From JBDHWG01 sp046328505 (lineage in GTDB: Bacteria > Chloroflexota > Anaerolineae > Epilineales > JAHCIE01): a stretch of DNA of 64,000 nt. The notes beneath the pieces are model-generated. The model was not told the DNA's origin, made no database searches, and worked only from the letters and a program-made list of their open reading frames with translations. A program made the position numbers and the translations under genes. Numbering within the stretch: position 1 is the first letter of the stretch; each line of letters starts with the position of its first letter. The stretch lies in NCBI GenBank assembly GCA_046328505.1, contig JAXLWL010000002.1, positions 992,001-1,056,000 on the forward strand, in the 5' to 3' direction. Positions 56,302 through 63,769 of the stretch are shown here, in pieces.

Positions 56302-56700
56302 ATGACGACGCGCGAGGAGATGTACGCCCGGTACCGACTGCAAGGGCTGCGGCAGTGGGTGGTGGATGTGGAGGCCAGCACGGAGGAAGCCTCCCTCATT
56401 TACCTGCGCGGCCACAGCCCCTCGCACGGCACGACGCACGGCTACCTGTTACGCGAGAAGGGCGAAGTGCCGAGCCGCCTCAAAGCGGTGTACGGGCTCA
56501 AAGGCGTCACGAAGATTCATGATGGCTTCTTCACCTCGGTCGTCTCATGCGAGCCGGCGCGGCAAGCGGAGCTGGTCGAGGAGATTCGCGCCAGGCTGCG
56601 CGAGATGGGGTTTCTGACGACGGAGGAGTGGGAAGCGCACCGCAACGATCCCCCGCCGACCGGTGATCCACGGCCAGGCAAGAAACGCGCGATTCTGTGA
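56302..56700 (+). CDS. Hypothetical protein, no family recognised
   Basis: A 132-residue soluble protein directly after tyrS (one base gap). Visible blocks: RLQGLRQWVVDVEAST, LIYLRGHSPSHGTTHGYLL, GVTKIHDGFFTSVVSCEPA and a basic end. The mix of short alpha and beta segments is like a small nucleic-acid- or nucleotide-binding fold, but no motif decides it. Function unknown. Confidence 0.6.
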   Translation: MTTREEMYARYRLQGLRQWVVDVEASTEEASLIYLRGHSPSHGTTHGYLLREKGEVPSRLKAVYGLKGVTKIHDGFFTSVVSCEPARQAELVEEIRARLREMGFLTTEEWEAHRNDPPPTGDPRPGKKRAIL

Positions 56701-56724
56701 ATTGCTGCTGTGATGTCTTTTATG

Positions 56725-57579
56725 TTACGGCGCCACGTAGCTTACAACGAGCCGTGGCGCCGTCGCTGCCCCGTCCTCGCGCGCTTCGATGGACCACCAA
56801 TCGTACGGCGACTCCTCACGTCCCACGAGCATGATGCCGTAGTTGGGGGTAGCGCCGTGCCAATCGGCGACGAGGCGCGTCAGGTCGATTGACAGCCAGC
56901 GTTGGCGCGCGACCATGACGCCGCGGCCGTACAACTCACCCGCCAGGTTCAATGATGTGTTCCAGGTGGCCTCTTCCTCACCCCACGCGCCCGTCACGCG
57001 CAAAGCATCCACGTTCATCGGCTTACAAATGAAACAGTTGTGGGTGTACACCTGCAAGGTGGCGCTGATGACGAGCGCATCCTTGGGTAGCGCCGCAAGG
57101 TCGAACTGGAGTAGCGCGCGCTGGCGCAGCCAGGATTGTTCGTCGTAGCCGAGAAACATGCCGGGATAGTGGCCGAAGTTCGCATCCGCCTGGCCGCTCA
57201 TCCCCTCGACGATGAACGTGTCGGCCACCGAATGGAGCACGACCACTTCCGGTGCAGGCGTGGGAGTCGCGGTTGACTCGGCCGCAAGCGTCGCCGTAGC
57301 CGAGGGGGACGGCGTCGCCGTCGGAGTCGGAGACAATGTCACATCGGGCGTGAGGGTAAGTTCAACGGTCGGCGCGGGCGTCGCAAGCGTCAGGCAGCCC
57401 GGCTCGCAGCCGCCCTCCAGGAGAGGAAAGTAGTAAGTGAACGTCGCGTCGGGTGATAGCGACGCAGCTATGGCCGCCTGACCCACTGCGTGTTCCGCCC
57501 GCTCTCCGAGAGCATACGCCAGCGCCAGGAGCAATACGACCGACACGGCGCCGAGCGCCGCCGCGTGCATTTGGCGCAC
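56725..57579 (-). CDS. Secreted protein with DNRLRE-type C-terminal domain
   Basis: A 284-residue protein. The N-terminal hydrophobic segment (AVSVVLLLALAYAL) is a signal anchor. A Thr/Pro linker (residues about 65-110) follows, then a beta-sandwich domain of the DNRLRE type: VADTFIVEGMSGQADANFGHYP, given in parts as ADTFIVEG and NFGHYP, then RALLQFDLAALPKDALVI, WNTSLN and a closing LVVSYVAP. Such domains bind carbohydrate or serve as outer-surface stalk caps. A 10-bp hairpin (56727-56763) covers its last codons. Confidence 0.75.
   Translation of the reverse strand: MRQMHAAALGAVSVVLLLALAYALGERAEHAVGQAAIAASLSPDATFTYYFPLLEGGCEPGCLTLATPAPTVELTLTPDVTLSPTPTATPSPSATATLAAESTATPTPAPEVVVLHSVADTFIVEGMSGQADANFGHYPGMFLGYDEQSWLRQRALLQFDLAALPKDALVISATLQVYTHNCFICKPMNVDALRVTGAWGEEEATWNTSLNLAGELYGRGVMVARQRWLSIDLTRLVADWHGATPNYGIMLVGREESPYDWWSIEAREDGAATAPRLVVSYVAP
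56727..56763. repeat. Perfect 10-bp inverted repeat over the 3' end of the DNRLRE gene
   Basis: ACGGCGCCAC (56727-56736) and GTGGCGCCGT (56754-56763), 17-base loop. It reaches into the last codons of the gene; no T run follows on either strand, so a terminator role is uncertain. Confidence 0.55.
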
Positions 57580-57597
57580 TGAGCGCCTCGATGCTCG

Positions 57598-57667
57598 GCT
57601 GTCACTCTGAGCGCAGCGAAGAGTCCCCTTGGACGCCGGGATGCTTCGCTTCGCTCAGCATGACAAC
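57598..57667. repeat. Dispersed inverted repeat (REP-like element)
   Basis: 24-base arms, 57598-57621 and 57644-57667, match at about 20 of 24 positions. The inner part reads CTCTGAGCGCAGCGAAG on the left and CTTCGCTTCGCTCAG on the right. This hairpin class recurs between genes in many bacterial genomes, and its translation gives a false CHSERSEES peptide. It lies between the prenyl synthase stop and the DNRLRE gene. Confidence 0.8.
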
Positions 57668-57692
57668 AACGTTCTTCAGTCGGCCCACTGAG

Positions 57693-58742
57693 CTACCTCT
57701 CGCGCTGAGCTAGAGAGCGGGTCAGGGACTCGAGAATTGCCCCAGCATGAGTCTGCGCGACGGGCGCCAGCTCCGCCAACGCCTGCTGGAGGTAGCCATC
57801 GGCCAGGCGGTCGGCATGGGCCCGCGCCTTGAGATCATCGAGGATTGCCAGCACGGTGGCGACGTCTTGCTCCGACACCTCGCTTCTGGCGAAGATGGTC
57901 CGCAGGCTCTGGGCCGCGCTTCCTTGCGCCGATTCCAAAGCGAAGGCTATGGGCAGCGACTTCTTGCGGCGGCGAATGTCATTGGCGGCCGGCTTTCCGG
58001 TCTGGTGAGCGTCGCCCCAGATGCCGAGGATGTCGTCGGTAATCTGGAATGCCAGCCCGACAAGGCGGCCGAAATTCGCCATGCGCTCGACGAGCGCAGC
58101 ATCTGCTCGGGCGACCTGCGCGCCCATGCGCGTCGAAGCCGACAGCAGCGCCGCTGTTTTGCCACTTACCATGCGCAGGTACTCCGCCTCGGTCACATCG
58201 AGGCGCTCCTCGAACTGCATGTCAAGGAACTGGCCTTCGGTGATGGCAAGACACGCCGCGTCGTACGTACGCATGACGGCGAGCGTCACGTCGGCCGCGA
58301 CGCCAATATCTGCCAGCCGCGCCAGCTCCTCCCGCGCCAGTACGAACATCGCGTCACCGGCGTTGATGGCTTGCGCCTCGCCCCACACCGTCCATAGCGT
58401 CGCTCGGCCGTGCCGTTCGCGGTCGCCATCCTCGATATCATCATGAATAAGCGAGAAGTTGTGGGTCAGCTCCAGCCCGACCGCGGCCGGAATGGCCTGC
58501 CGCCAATCTCCGCCGACAGCGTCGCACGCGAGCAGGCAGAATGCCGGCCGGAGGCGCTTGCCCGTCCGCCCCTCGACTGGGACCAGATTGCGGTCCGCCC
58601 AGCCAAGGTGATAGCGCAGCATGCCATAGAGAGCGGCCACGGCCGGCGTCGGGGTCTGGACGGCCTCGCGCAGCGCAGCTTCGAGGGGCGCTAGATACGG
58701 GGCGAGAGCGGAGGCAATGTCTACGGATTGTGTTTTGTCCAT
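57693..58742 (-). CDS. Polyprenyl diphosphate synthase (geranylgeranyl- or similar)
   Basis: A 349-residue trans-isoprenyl diphosphate synthase. The first Asp-rich motif is LIHDDIEDGDRERHGR and the second QITDDILGIWGD. VEGRTGKRLRPAFCLLAC and GDAMFVLARE are additional family blocks. It elongates an allylic primer with isopentenyl diphosphate; product length (C15, C20 or longer) is uncertain. It could supply the phytoene synthase at 10167. A further family member is cut off at the start of the window. Its promoter faces that of the SSP411/YyaL gene. Confidence 0.92.
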   Translation of the reverse strand: MDKTQSVDIASALAPYLAPLEAALREAVQTPTPAVAALYGMLRYHLGWADRNLVPVEGRTGKRLRPAFCLLACDAVGGDWRQAIPAAVGLELTHNFSLIHDDIEDGDRERHGRATLWTVWGEAQAINAGDAMFVLAREELARLADIGVAADVTLAVMRTYDAACLAITEGQFLDMQFEERLDVTEAEYLRMVSGKTAALLSASTRMGAQVARADAALVERMANFGRLVGLAFQITDDILGIWGDAHQTGKPAANDIRRRKKSLPIAFALESAQGSAAQSLRTIFARSEVSEQDVATVLAILDDLKARAHADRLADGYLQQALAELAPVAQTHAGAILESLTRSLAQRER

Positions 58743-58782
58743 TGGGATTTCTCATTCGACCAGGTCGATAGTCTTTTGGGGC

Positions 58783-58811
58783 TTGCGCCCATTGCCGCCA
58801 ATCAGTATAGT
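58783..58811 (+). promoter_or_regulatory. Promoter of the SSP411/YyaL gene
   Basis: TTGCGC (58783-58788), a 17-base spacer, TATAGT (58806-58811). Its -10 overlaps that of the divergent promoter. Confidence 0.55.
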
Positions 58812-58833
58812 TTACGTTGTCAGAAAACGGCAA
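58804..58833 (-). promoter_or_regulatory. Promoter of the polyprenyl synthase gene
   Basis: Minus strand: TTGCCG (58828-58833), an 18-base spacer, TATACT (58804-58809). The leader is about 55 bases. Confidence 0.5.
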
Positions 58834-58851
58834 ACCGACGAGAGAGGTCGT

Positions 58852-60927
58852 ATGTCGCAGTCCGCATCTTCAGGCAAGCACCCGCACACGAACCGCCTGA
58901 TTCACGAAACCAGCCCCTATCTGTTGCAACATGCGCATAATCCAGTTGACTGGTACCCCTGGGGGGATGAAGCGTTCGAACGCGCCCGCGCTGAGGACAA
59001 ACCCGTGCTGCTCAGTGTCGGCTACTCTTCCTGCCATTGGTGCCACGTCATGGAGCGCGAGTCGTTCGAGGACCCGACCACCGCCGAGATCATGAACGAG
59101 TTCTTCGTAAGTATCAAGGTGGATCGAGAGGAGCGCCCGGACGTTGACGCCATCTACATGGACGCGGTGCAAGCCATGTCCGGCCACGGTGGATGGCCGA
59201 TGACCGTCTTCCTCACTCCCAATGGCGTGCCGTTCTACGGCGGCACGTACTTTCCGCCTACCGACCGCCACGGCCTGCCGGGCTTTCCGCGCCTCCTGCA
59301 CGGCGTGGCGCAGGCGTGGCAATCGCAGCGGGAAGGCTTGCTAGAACAGGGCAAGCAGGTGCTGGCCGCCCTGGACAAGAGCCACCTGACCGCGCCCTCG
59401 CGCCTCGGCCTGGACGAGACAGTCTTGGAGCAAGCGTTCCGCACTCTCGGCCGCGGCTTCGACCCCCGCAACGGCGGCCTCGGCACAGCGCCCAAGTTTC
59501 CACAGGCGATGACATGGGAGTTCATGCTGCGGATGTGGGGACGCACCCAGGCGTCGGAAGCCGCATACATGACGCAGACGACCCTCCAGCGCATGGCAGA
59601 TGGCGGCATTTACGACCACCTCGGCGGCGGCTTTCACCGCTACTCCGTGGACGCGGAGTGGCTTGTCCCCCACTTCGAGAAGATGCTGTATGACAACGCG
59701 TTGCTGGCGCGCCTGTATCTCCACGGCTACCAGGCATTCGGCAACGAGCAGTATCGCCACGTCATTGTCGAGACGCTGGAGTACGTTCGGCGTGACATGA
59801 TGAATCCGGAGGGCGGCTTCTACTCGGCGGAGGACGCCGACAGCGAGGGCGAAGAAGGCAAGTTCTACGTCTGGTCGCTGGACGAAGTCCAGCGGCTGCT
59901 TGGGCCGGATGCCGACGCGTTCGCCCGCTACTACGACATCACCCGCCAGGGCAACTTCGAGGGCCACAACATCCTGCACGTCACGCGGGATGTGGCGACG
60001 GCGGCGCGCGAGTTCGGCATGAGTGAGGCAAGTCTGGCCGACCTCCTCGCGCGAGGACGGGCGACACTGTTCCAGGCGCGCTCGAAGCGCGTGCGGCCGG
60101 GGCTGGACGACAAGGTGCTCACGTCGTGGAATGCCTTGATGCTCGCCGCCTTTGCCGAAGCCGCCGCCGTGTTGGGCGACTCGGTGTACCGCGACATCGC
60201 CGTCCGCAACGCCGACTTCCTCCTCAACCAGGTGCAGAGCAATGGAAGGCTGCTCCATACCTGGAAAGGAGGCGAGGCGAAGACCCTCGGCTTCCTTGAC
60301 GACTACGCCTATCTCGCCGACGCGCTGCTCGTGCTCTATGAAGCGACCTTCGACCTGCGTTGGGTGACAGAGGCGAGACGCCTGACGGATGCCATGATCG
60401 ACCTGTTTTGGCACGAGGATGAAGGCGTCTTCTACCAGACGGCTCGCGACCAGTCGGACCTCATCACTCGCCCGATCGAGCTGTTCGATAACGCGACCCC
60501 TTCAGGCGTCTCAGCGGCAACCAGCGTGCTGCTCCGGCTGGCGCATCTGCTCGGTGAGCCCGACTATCAGCGATATGCCGTCTCCGTCCTTCAGCGCGTG
60601 CGCGACCTGCTGGTCCGCGCACCGGCAGCCTTCGGACACATGCTTGGGGCGTTGGACAACTATCTCTCCGCGCCGAAGGAAGTCGCCATCGTCGGCGCGC
60701 CCGATTCGAGCGCGACGCAGGCGCTTCTCCAGGTCGTGTTCGGCCGCTATCGCCCGAATAGCCTCGTCGCCCTCCGCGCCCCGACGGACCCAGAACCCAT
60801 GCTCCTCATCCCCATTCTGGCCGACCGCGATACTGTAGATGGCCAGGCGACCGCCTATGTGTGCGAGAACTACGCCTGCCAAATGCCCACCACAAACCCG
60901 GATACCCTTGCCCGACAATTGGAATAG
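58852..60927 (+). CDS. SSP411/YyaL family protein (thioredoxin-like plus glycosidase-like barrel)
   Basis: A 691-residue DUF255 protein. NRLIHETSPYLLQHAHNPVD is the family opening. The thioredoxin-like domain has SVGYSSCHWCHVMERESFED, with C-x2-C, and GHGGWPMTVFLTPNGVPF. An alpha/alpha-barrel follows: YDHLGGGFHRYSVDAEW, EKMLYDNALLARLYL, SAEDADSEGEEGKFYVW, DDKVLTSWNALMLAAFA and ELFDNATPSGVSAATSV. The biological role of the family is not settled. GAGAGG precedes ATG 58852. It is followed three bases later by the MshC/CysS-like gene. Confidence 0.92.
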   Translation: MSQSASSGKHPHTNRLIHETSPYLLQHAHNPVDWYPWGDEAFERARAEDKPVLLSVGYSSCHWCHVMERESFEDPTTAEIMNEFFVSIKVDREERPDVDAIYMDAVQAMSGHGGWPMTVFLTPNGVPFYGGTYFPPTDRHGLPGFPRLLHGVAQAWQSQREGLLEQGKQVLAALDKSHLTAPSRLGLDETVLEQAFRTLGRGFDPRNGGLGTAPKFPQAMTWEFMLRMWGRTQASEAAYMTQTTLQRMADGGIYDHLGGGFHRYSVDAEWLVPHFEKMLYDNALLARLYLHGYQAFGNEQYRHVIVETLEYVRRDMMNPEGGFYSAEDADSEGEEGKFYVWSLDEVQRLLGPDADAFARYYDITRQGNFEGHNILHVTRDVATAAREFGMSEASLADLLARGRATLFQARSKRVRPGLDDKVLTSWNALMLAAFAEAAAVLGDSVYRDIAVRNADFLLNQVQSNGRLLHTWKGGEAKTLGFLDDYAYLADALLVLYEATFDLRWVTEARRLTDAMIDLFWHEDEGVFYQTARDQSDLITRPIELFDNATPSGVSAATSVLLRLAHLLGEPDYQRYAVSVLQRVRDLLVRAPAAFGHMLGALDNYLSAPKEVAIVGAPDSSATQALLQVVFGRYRPNSLVALRAPTDPEPMLLIPILADRDTVDGQATAYVCENYACQMPTTNPDTLARQLE

Positions 60928-60930
60928 GAC

Positions 60931-62166
60931 ATGCAACTTTACAACACCCTCGGCAGTCAGACCCAGCGTTTTGCGCCTCGCCCCGGCCGCCCCGTCGGCA
61001 TTTACGTCTGCGGCATCACGCCTTACGACACGACGCACCTGGGCCACGCGTTCCTGTACGTCTCCTTCGACGTTCTCATCCGCCATCTGGAAGCCAAGCA
61101 CTGGCCGGTGCGTTATATCCAGAATGTGACTGACATTGATGACGACATCCTGCGTAAGGCGGGCGAGACCGGCCAGGACTGGCGCGCCCTCGGCAATGCC
61201 TGGACGCGCCGCTTCATCGACGACCAGACCGCCCTCAATATCCGCCCACCGGACGTCTACCCCCGCGCCACGGAGGAAATCGACACTATCCGCGGCATGA
61301 CGGCGCTGCTGGTTGAGAAGGGCCTGGCATACGTGCGCGATGGCAACGTCTACTTCCGGGTTGCCCGCGACGCCGACTACGGCAAGCTGAGCTGCCTCAC
61401 GCCGACTGAGATGGTTCCAATCTCGGCCGAGCGCGGAGCCAACCCTGCTGATCCCCGCAAGGAGGGCCCGCTAGACTTCCTCCTATGGCAAGCCCAAGCC
61501 CCCGGCGAGCCGGCCTGGGACAGCCCGTGGGGCCTCGGTCGGCCTGGCTGGCACATCGAGTGCTCTGCGATGTCGCTGCATCACCTGGGCCACATCGTCG
61601 ACATTCACGGCGGCGGCGGCGACCTGATCTACCCGCACCACGAAAGCGAGATCGCGCAGTCAGAGGGCTACTCCGGCGAGGAGCCGTTTGCGCGCTTCTG
61701 GGTTCACGCGGGCATGCTGCGCTACCAGGGCGAGAAGATGAGCAAGTCGCTCGGCAACATGGTTTTCGTGCGCGACCTGATCAAGACGTTCAGCCCAGAC
61801 GCTATCCGCCTCGCCCTCCTCGGTCACCGCTACCGCGAGTCTTGGGAGTATCACGACGACGATATCCAGCAAGCCGCAGCCCTCTCCGCCCGCCTCACTG
61901 CGGCGGCGCAGACGCCGGCGCCACGAACCGTCGGCGTGCGGGACGCAGATGCCGTGGCCCACTTCACGGCCGCCCTGGACGACGACCTCGATACGCCTAC
62001 CGCCGTTCGCCAGTTGGAGGAGCTGGCCGGCGATGTCGAGGCGGGGCGCGCCTCGTCCGACACGCTGCGGCAACTCGGCGGCATTCTCGGCCTCACGTTC
62101 GGCGGGCCGCCAGAGCCGGCCGTTGCCGAGGGCTGGCAGGCGCTACGCCGACGATTTGAAGATTGA
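60931..62166 (+). CDS. Cysteine-activating ligase, MshC/CysRS family
   Basis: A 411-residue class I synthetase-like enzyme. The cysteine/zinc site is C27, C211, H236 and E240 (YVCGITPYDTTHLGHA, GWHIECSAMSL, YPHHESEIAQSE), and GEKMSKSLGN is the KMSKS loop. The variant CGITPYD with THLGH, the phrase PGEPAWDSPWG, and the short C-terminal part match MshC, which couples cysteine to glucosaminyl-inositol in mycothiol synthesis, better than tRNA-charging CysRS (usually about 460 residues with CGPTVYD). A true CysRS role is the alternative; no canonical cysS is in the window. The stop overlaps the next gene's possible TTG start. Confidence 0.8.
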   Translation: MQLYNTLGSQTQRFAPRPGRPVGIYVCGITPYDTTHLGHAFLYVSFDVLIRHLEAKHWPVRYIQNVTDIDDDILRKAGETGQDWRALGNAWTRRFIDDQTALNIRPPDVYPRATEEIDTIRGMTALLVEKGLAYVRDGNVYFRVARDADYGKLSCLTPTEMVPISAERGANPADPRKEGPLDFLLWQAQAPGEPAWDSPWGLGRPGWHIECSAMSLHHLGHIVDIHGGGGDLIYPHHESEIAQSEGYSGEEPFARFWVHAGMLRYQGEKMSKSLGNMVFVRDLIKTFSPDAIRLALLGHRYRESWEYHDDDIQQAAALSARLTAAAQTPAPRTVGVRDADAVAHFTAALDDDLDTPTAVRQLEELAGDVEAGRASSDTLRQLGGILGLTFGGPPEPAVAEGWQALRRRFED

Positions 62167-62186
62167 CTAACCAAAGTGAGGGGATT

Positions 62187-62768
62187 GTGGGCAAGACCAA
62201 CGCTTACCACTTCATCACGCACTGGCGGGTGCGCGCCACCCGCGAAGAGGTCTTCGCCATCCTGGGCGACGCGGAGGACCTGGCCGTCTGGTGGCCGTCC
62301 GTCTATCTGAGGGTGATTGAGCTGCACAAAGGAAACAAGGAGGGCCTCGGGAAGGTCGTTCGGCTCTACACAAAAGGCTGGCTCCCGTACACACTGCACT
62401 GGAGCTTCAGCATCGTCCGTGTGGATTACCCGATCGACTTTGCCCTCGCTGCGACCGGGGACTTCGTCGGCCGCGGTCTTTGGACGTTCGAGGAGGACGG
62501 CGACTACGTCGATATCACCTATGACTGGAAGATCTCGGCCGAGAAGCCGCTGCTCAAGTACTTCTCGTTCATTATGAAGCCCATCTTCTCAGCCAATCAC
62601 CATTGGGCCATGCACATGGGCGAGGAGAGCCTGAAGCTGGAGTTACTGCGCCGCCGCGCCAAGACCCCCGCCGAGATGGCCCGCATCCCGGCGCCGCCCC
62701 CGCCGACGTTCCAGCGCTGGGTGGCAGCCGAAAGCTCACTGAGCGAAGCGCGGCGCAGCAGACTCTAG
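62187..62768 (+). CDS. SRPBCC (START/polyketide cyclase-like) family protein
   Basis: A 193-residue protein. The helix-grip fold starts with HFITHWRVRATREEVFAILG, DAEDLAVWWPSVYLRVIEL and continues with VVRLYTKGWLPYTLHWSFSI, FVGRGLWTFEEDGDYVDITY and a helix HHWAMHMGEESLKLEL. It likely binds a hydrophobic ligand or acts on a lipid; nothing decides which. GTG 62187 follows GAGGGG; TTG 62163 overlapping the previous gene is an alternative. Its end overlaps the DUF123 gene on the other strand by 33 bases. Confidence 0.8.
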   Translation: MGKTNAYHFITHWRVRATREEVFAILGDAEDLAVWWPSVYLRVIELHKGNKEGLGKVVRLYTKGWLPYTLHWSFSIVRVDYPIDFALAATGDFVGRGLWTFEEDGDYVDITYDWKISAEKPLLKYFSFIMKPIFSANHHWAMHMGEESLKLELLRRRAKTPAEMARIPAPPPPTFQRWVAAESSLSEARRSRL

Positions 62769-63218
62769 CGCCGCGTAAACGTCGGCTGGTGGCGCTACGG
62801 ACAGCAACAGATGCGCGGGACAGCCGGCGCGGCAGTCACTCGCGCCAAAGCCAGGCGCGGGAGCGCTCACACCCGGCAGGGTGAGGAGCGCGCGGACCCA
62901 TTGGCATTCAAGGGGCACGGCTGCGACGCAATAGTAGGCGCCGCTGAACTGGGCATGGCCGCGCAGCGCATCTACATGCCAGTGCGGACGGCCGGATCCG
63001 GACAAGTGCCGTCCGAGGCGAGCGCGAAGGCCGCCCGTGCCGCGGGCGCTCCCAACGTAGATATAGTCGCCGGCGGGCAGGCTGACCCCGCGGCCGGCGA
63101 CAAACACCTGGCACGGGGTATGCAAGTTCAGGCGTAGAGCGTATACGCCGGGGGCGGCAGGCAGAGCATCCGGTTGCGCAGGCGCATTGACCTGGCAGAC
63201 AAAATGTGGAGGAGACAA
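62736..63218 (-). CDS. DUF123 family protein (GIY-YIG-related)
   Basis: A 160-residue protein: PGVYALRLNLHTPCQVFV, LPAGDYIYVGSARGTGGLRA, RPHWHVDALRGHAQF, LECQWVRALLTLPGVSAPAP with GFGASDCRAGCPAHLLL. These are the DUF123 blocks (YVGSA, HWHxD, EC, GFGxSDC). The fold is related to GIY-YIG nucleases, and the natural substrate is unknown. The start is a TTG at 63218 with no clear ribosome binding site; its first bases are opposite the ribosome binding site and start of the selenoprotein gene, so the true start may be further in. Confidence 0.75.
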   Translation of the reverse strand: MSPPHFVCQVNAPAQPDALPAAPGVYALRLNLHTPCQVFVAGRGVSLPAGDYIYVGSARGTGGLRARLGRHLSGSGRPHWHVDALRGHAQFSGAYYCVAAVPLECQWVRALLTLPGVSAPAPGFGASDCRAGCPAHLLLSVAPPADVYAALESAAPRFAQ

Positions 63219-63760
63219 TGGCTTATCCGTCGGTGACCGTCTTCACAACGCAAACCTGACCATACTGCAAGATGGCGAAAGAGTTTCTTTCGCGACGCGG
63301 AGTCCCATTCATCGAAAAAGATGTCTCGCGGGACCGCGAGGCGGCGATGGACATGATACGCCGCTCCGGGAATCAGGGCGTCCCCCAGATCCTTGTCGGG
63401 AACGAAATTGTAATCGGATTCGACCGTCCGCGGCTCGAAGGGCTACTACGACGCTACGAAACTGCCCCCTCACCGGGCGCAAGCGGCGCGGCCGGTGTCT
63501 CACTCGGCGTAAGCGTGGCCGACGCCTCCAAACACGCGCCCCAGGTCGGCTCAGGCGCCTACGTCGGCAATGTAAAGCCCAACACGCCCGCGGCGGACGG
63601 TGGCATACGCCCTGGCGACGTCATCGTGGCGCTCGATGGGCAGACTGTGAGAACGGCTGACGACGTGCTTCGAATCGGGCCCAGCCTCCAAGCCGGCCGC
63701 TCCGTCGCCGTCGTTATCGTTCGCGACGACAAGCCGGTCCAGCTGACACTTCCGACCTAA
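63218..63760 (+). CDS. Selenocysteine-containing glutaredoxin-PDZ fusion (TGA read as Sec)
   Basis: Reading from ATG 63218 (GGAGGAGAC upstream) gives MAYPSVTVFTTQT, then TGA (63257-63259), then PYCKMAKEFLSRRGVPFIEK and so on, 180 residues in all. The stop stands exactly where the first Cys of the glutaredoxin CPYC motif belongs, giving U14-P-Y-C17. The domain continues with the cis-Pro block GNQGVPQILVG (P56) and VIGFDRPRLEGLL, so the fold is complete only with read-through. A PDZ domain follows at about residues 100-178 (GAYVGNVKPNTPAADGGI, RPGDVIVALDGQTV). The hairpin at 63275-63293 fits a bacterial SECIS. It would act as a thiol/selenol oxidoreductase with a peptide-binding tail. ATG 63272 alone would give a protein without its active site. 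Confidence 0.85.
63275..63293 (+). promoter_or_regulatory. Putative bacterial SECIS element
   Basis: A perfect 7-bp stem, GCGAAAG (63275-63281) and CTTTCGC (63287-63293), with loop AGTTT. It begins 15 bases after the TGA, with its loop 22 bases after it and G as the second loop base, within the accepted bacterial SECIS limits. A lower stem CTGC (63265-63268) with GCGG (63297-63300) may extend it. Confidence 0.75.
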
Positions 63761-63769
63761 AGACGCGTC

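Noticed and set aside
57453..57713. Small plus-strand frame containing CHSERSEES
   Set aside because: It is the translation of the dispersed inverted repeat, a familiar false gene.
59341..60414. 357-codon minus-strand frame opposite the SSP411/YyaL gene
   Set aside because: A shadow of a well-supported gene; no start signal or family motif.
63257..63259. TGA as a plain stop, with the gene starting at ATG 63272
   Set aside because: That reading removes the first beta strand and the active site, leaves a well-placed ribosome binding site and ATG at 63218 without a gene, and ignores the SECIS-like hairpin. It stays the null hypothesis if no Sec machinery exists.
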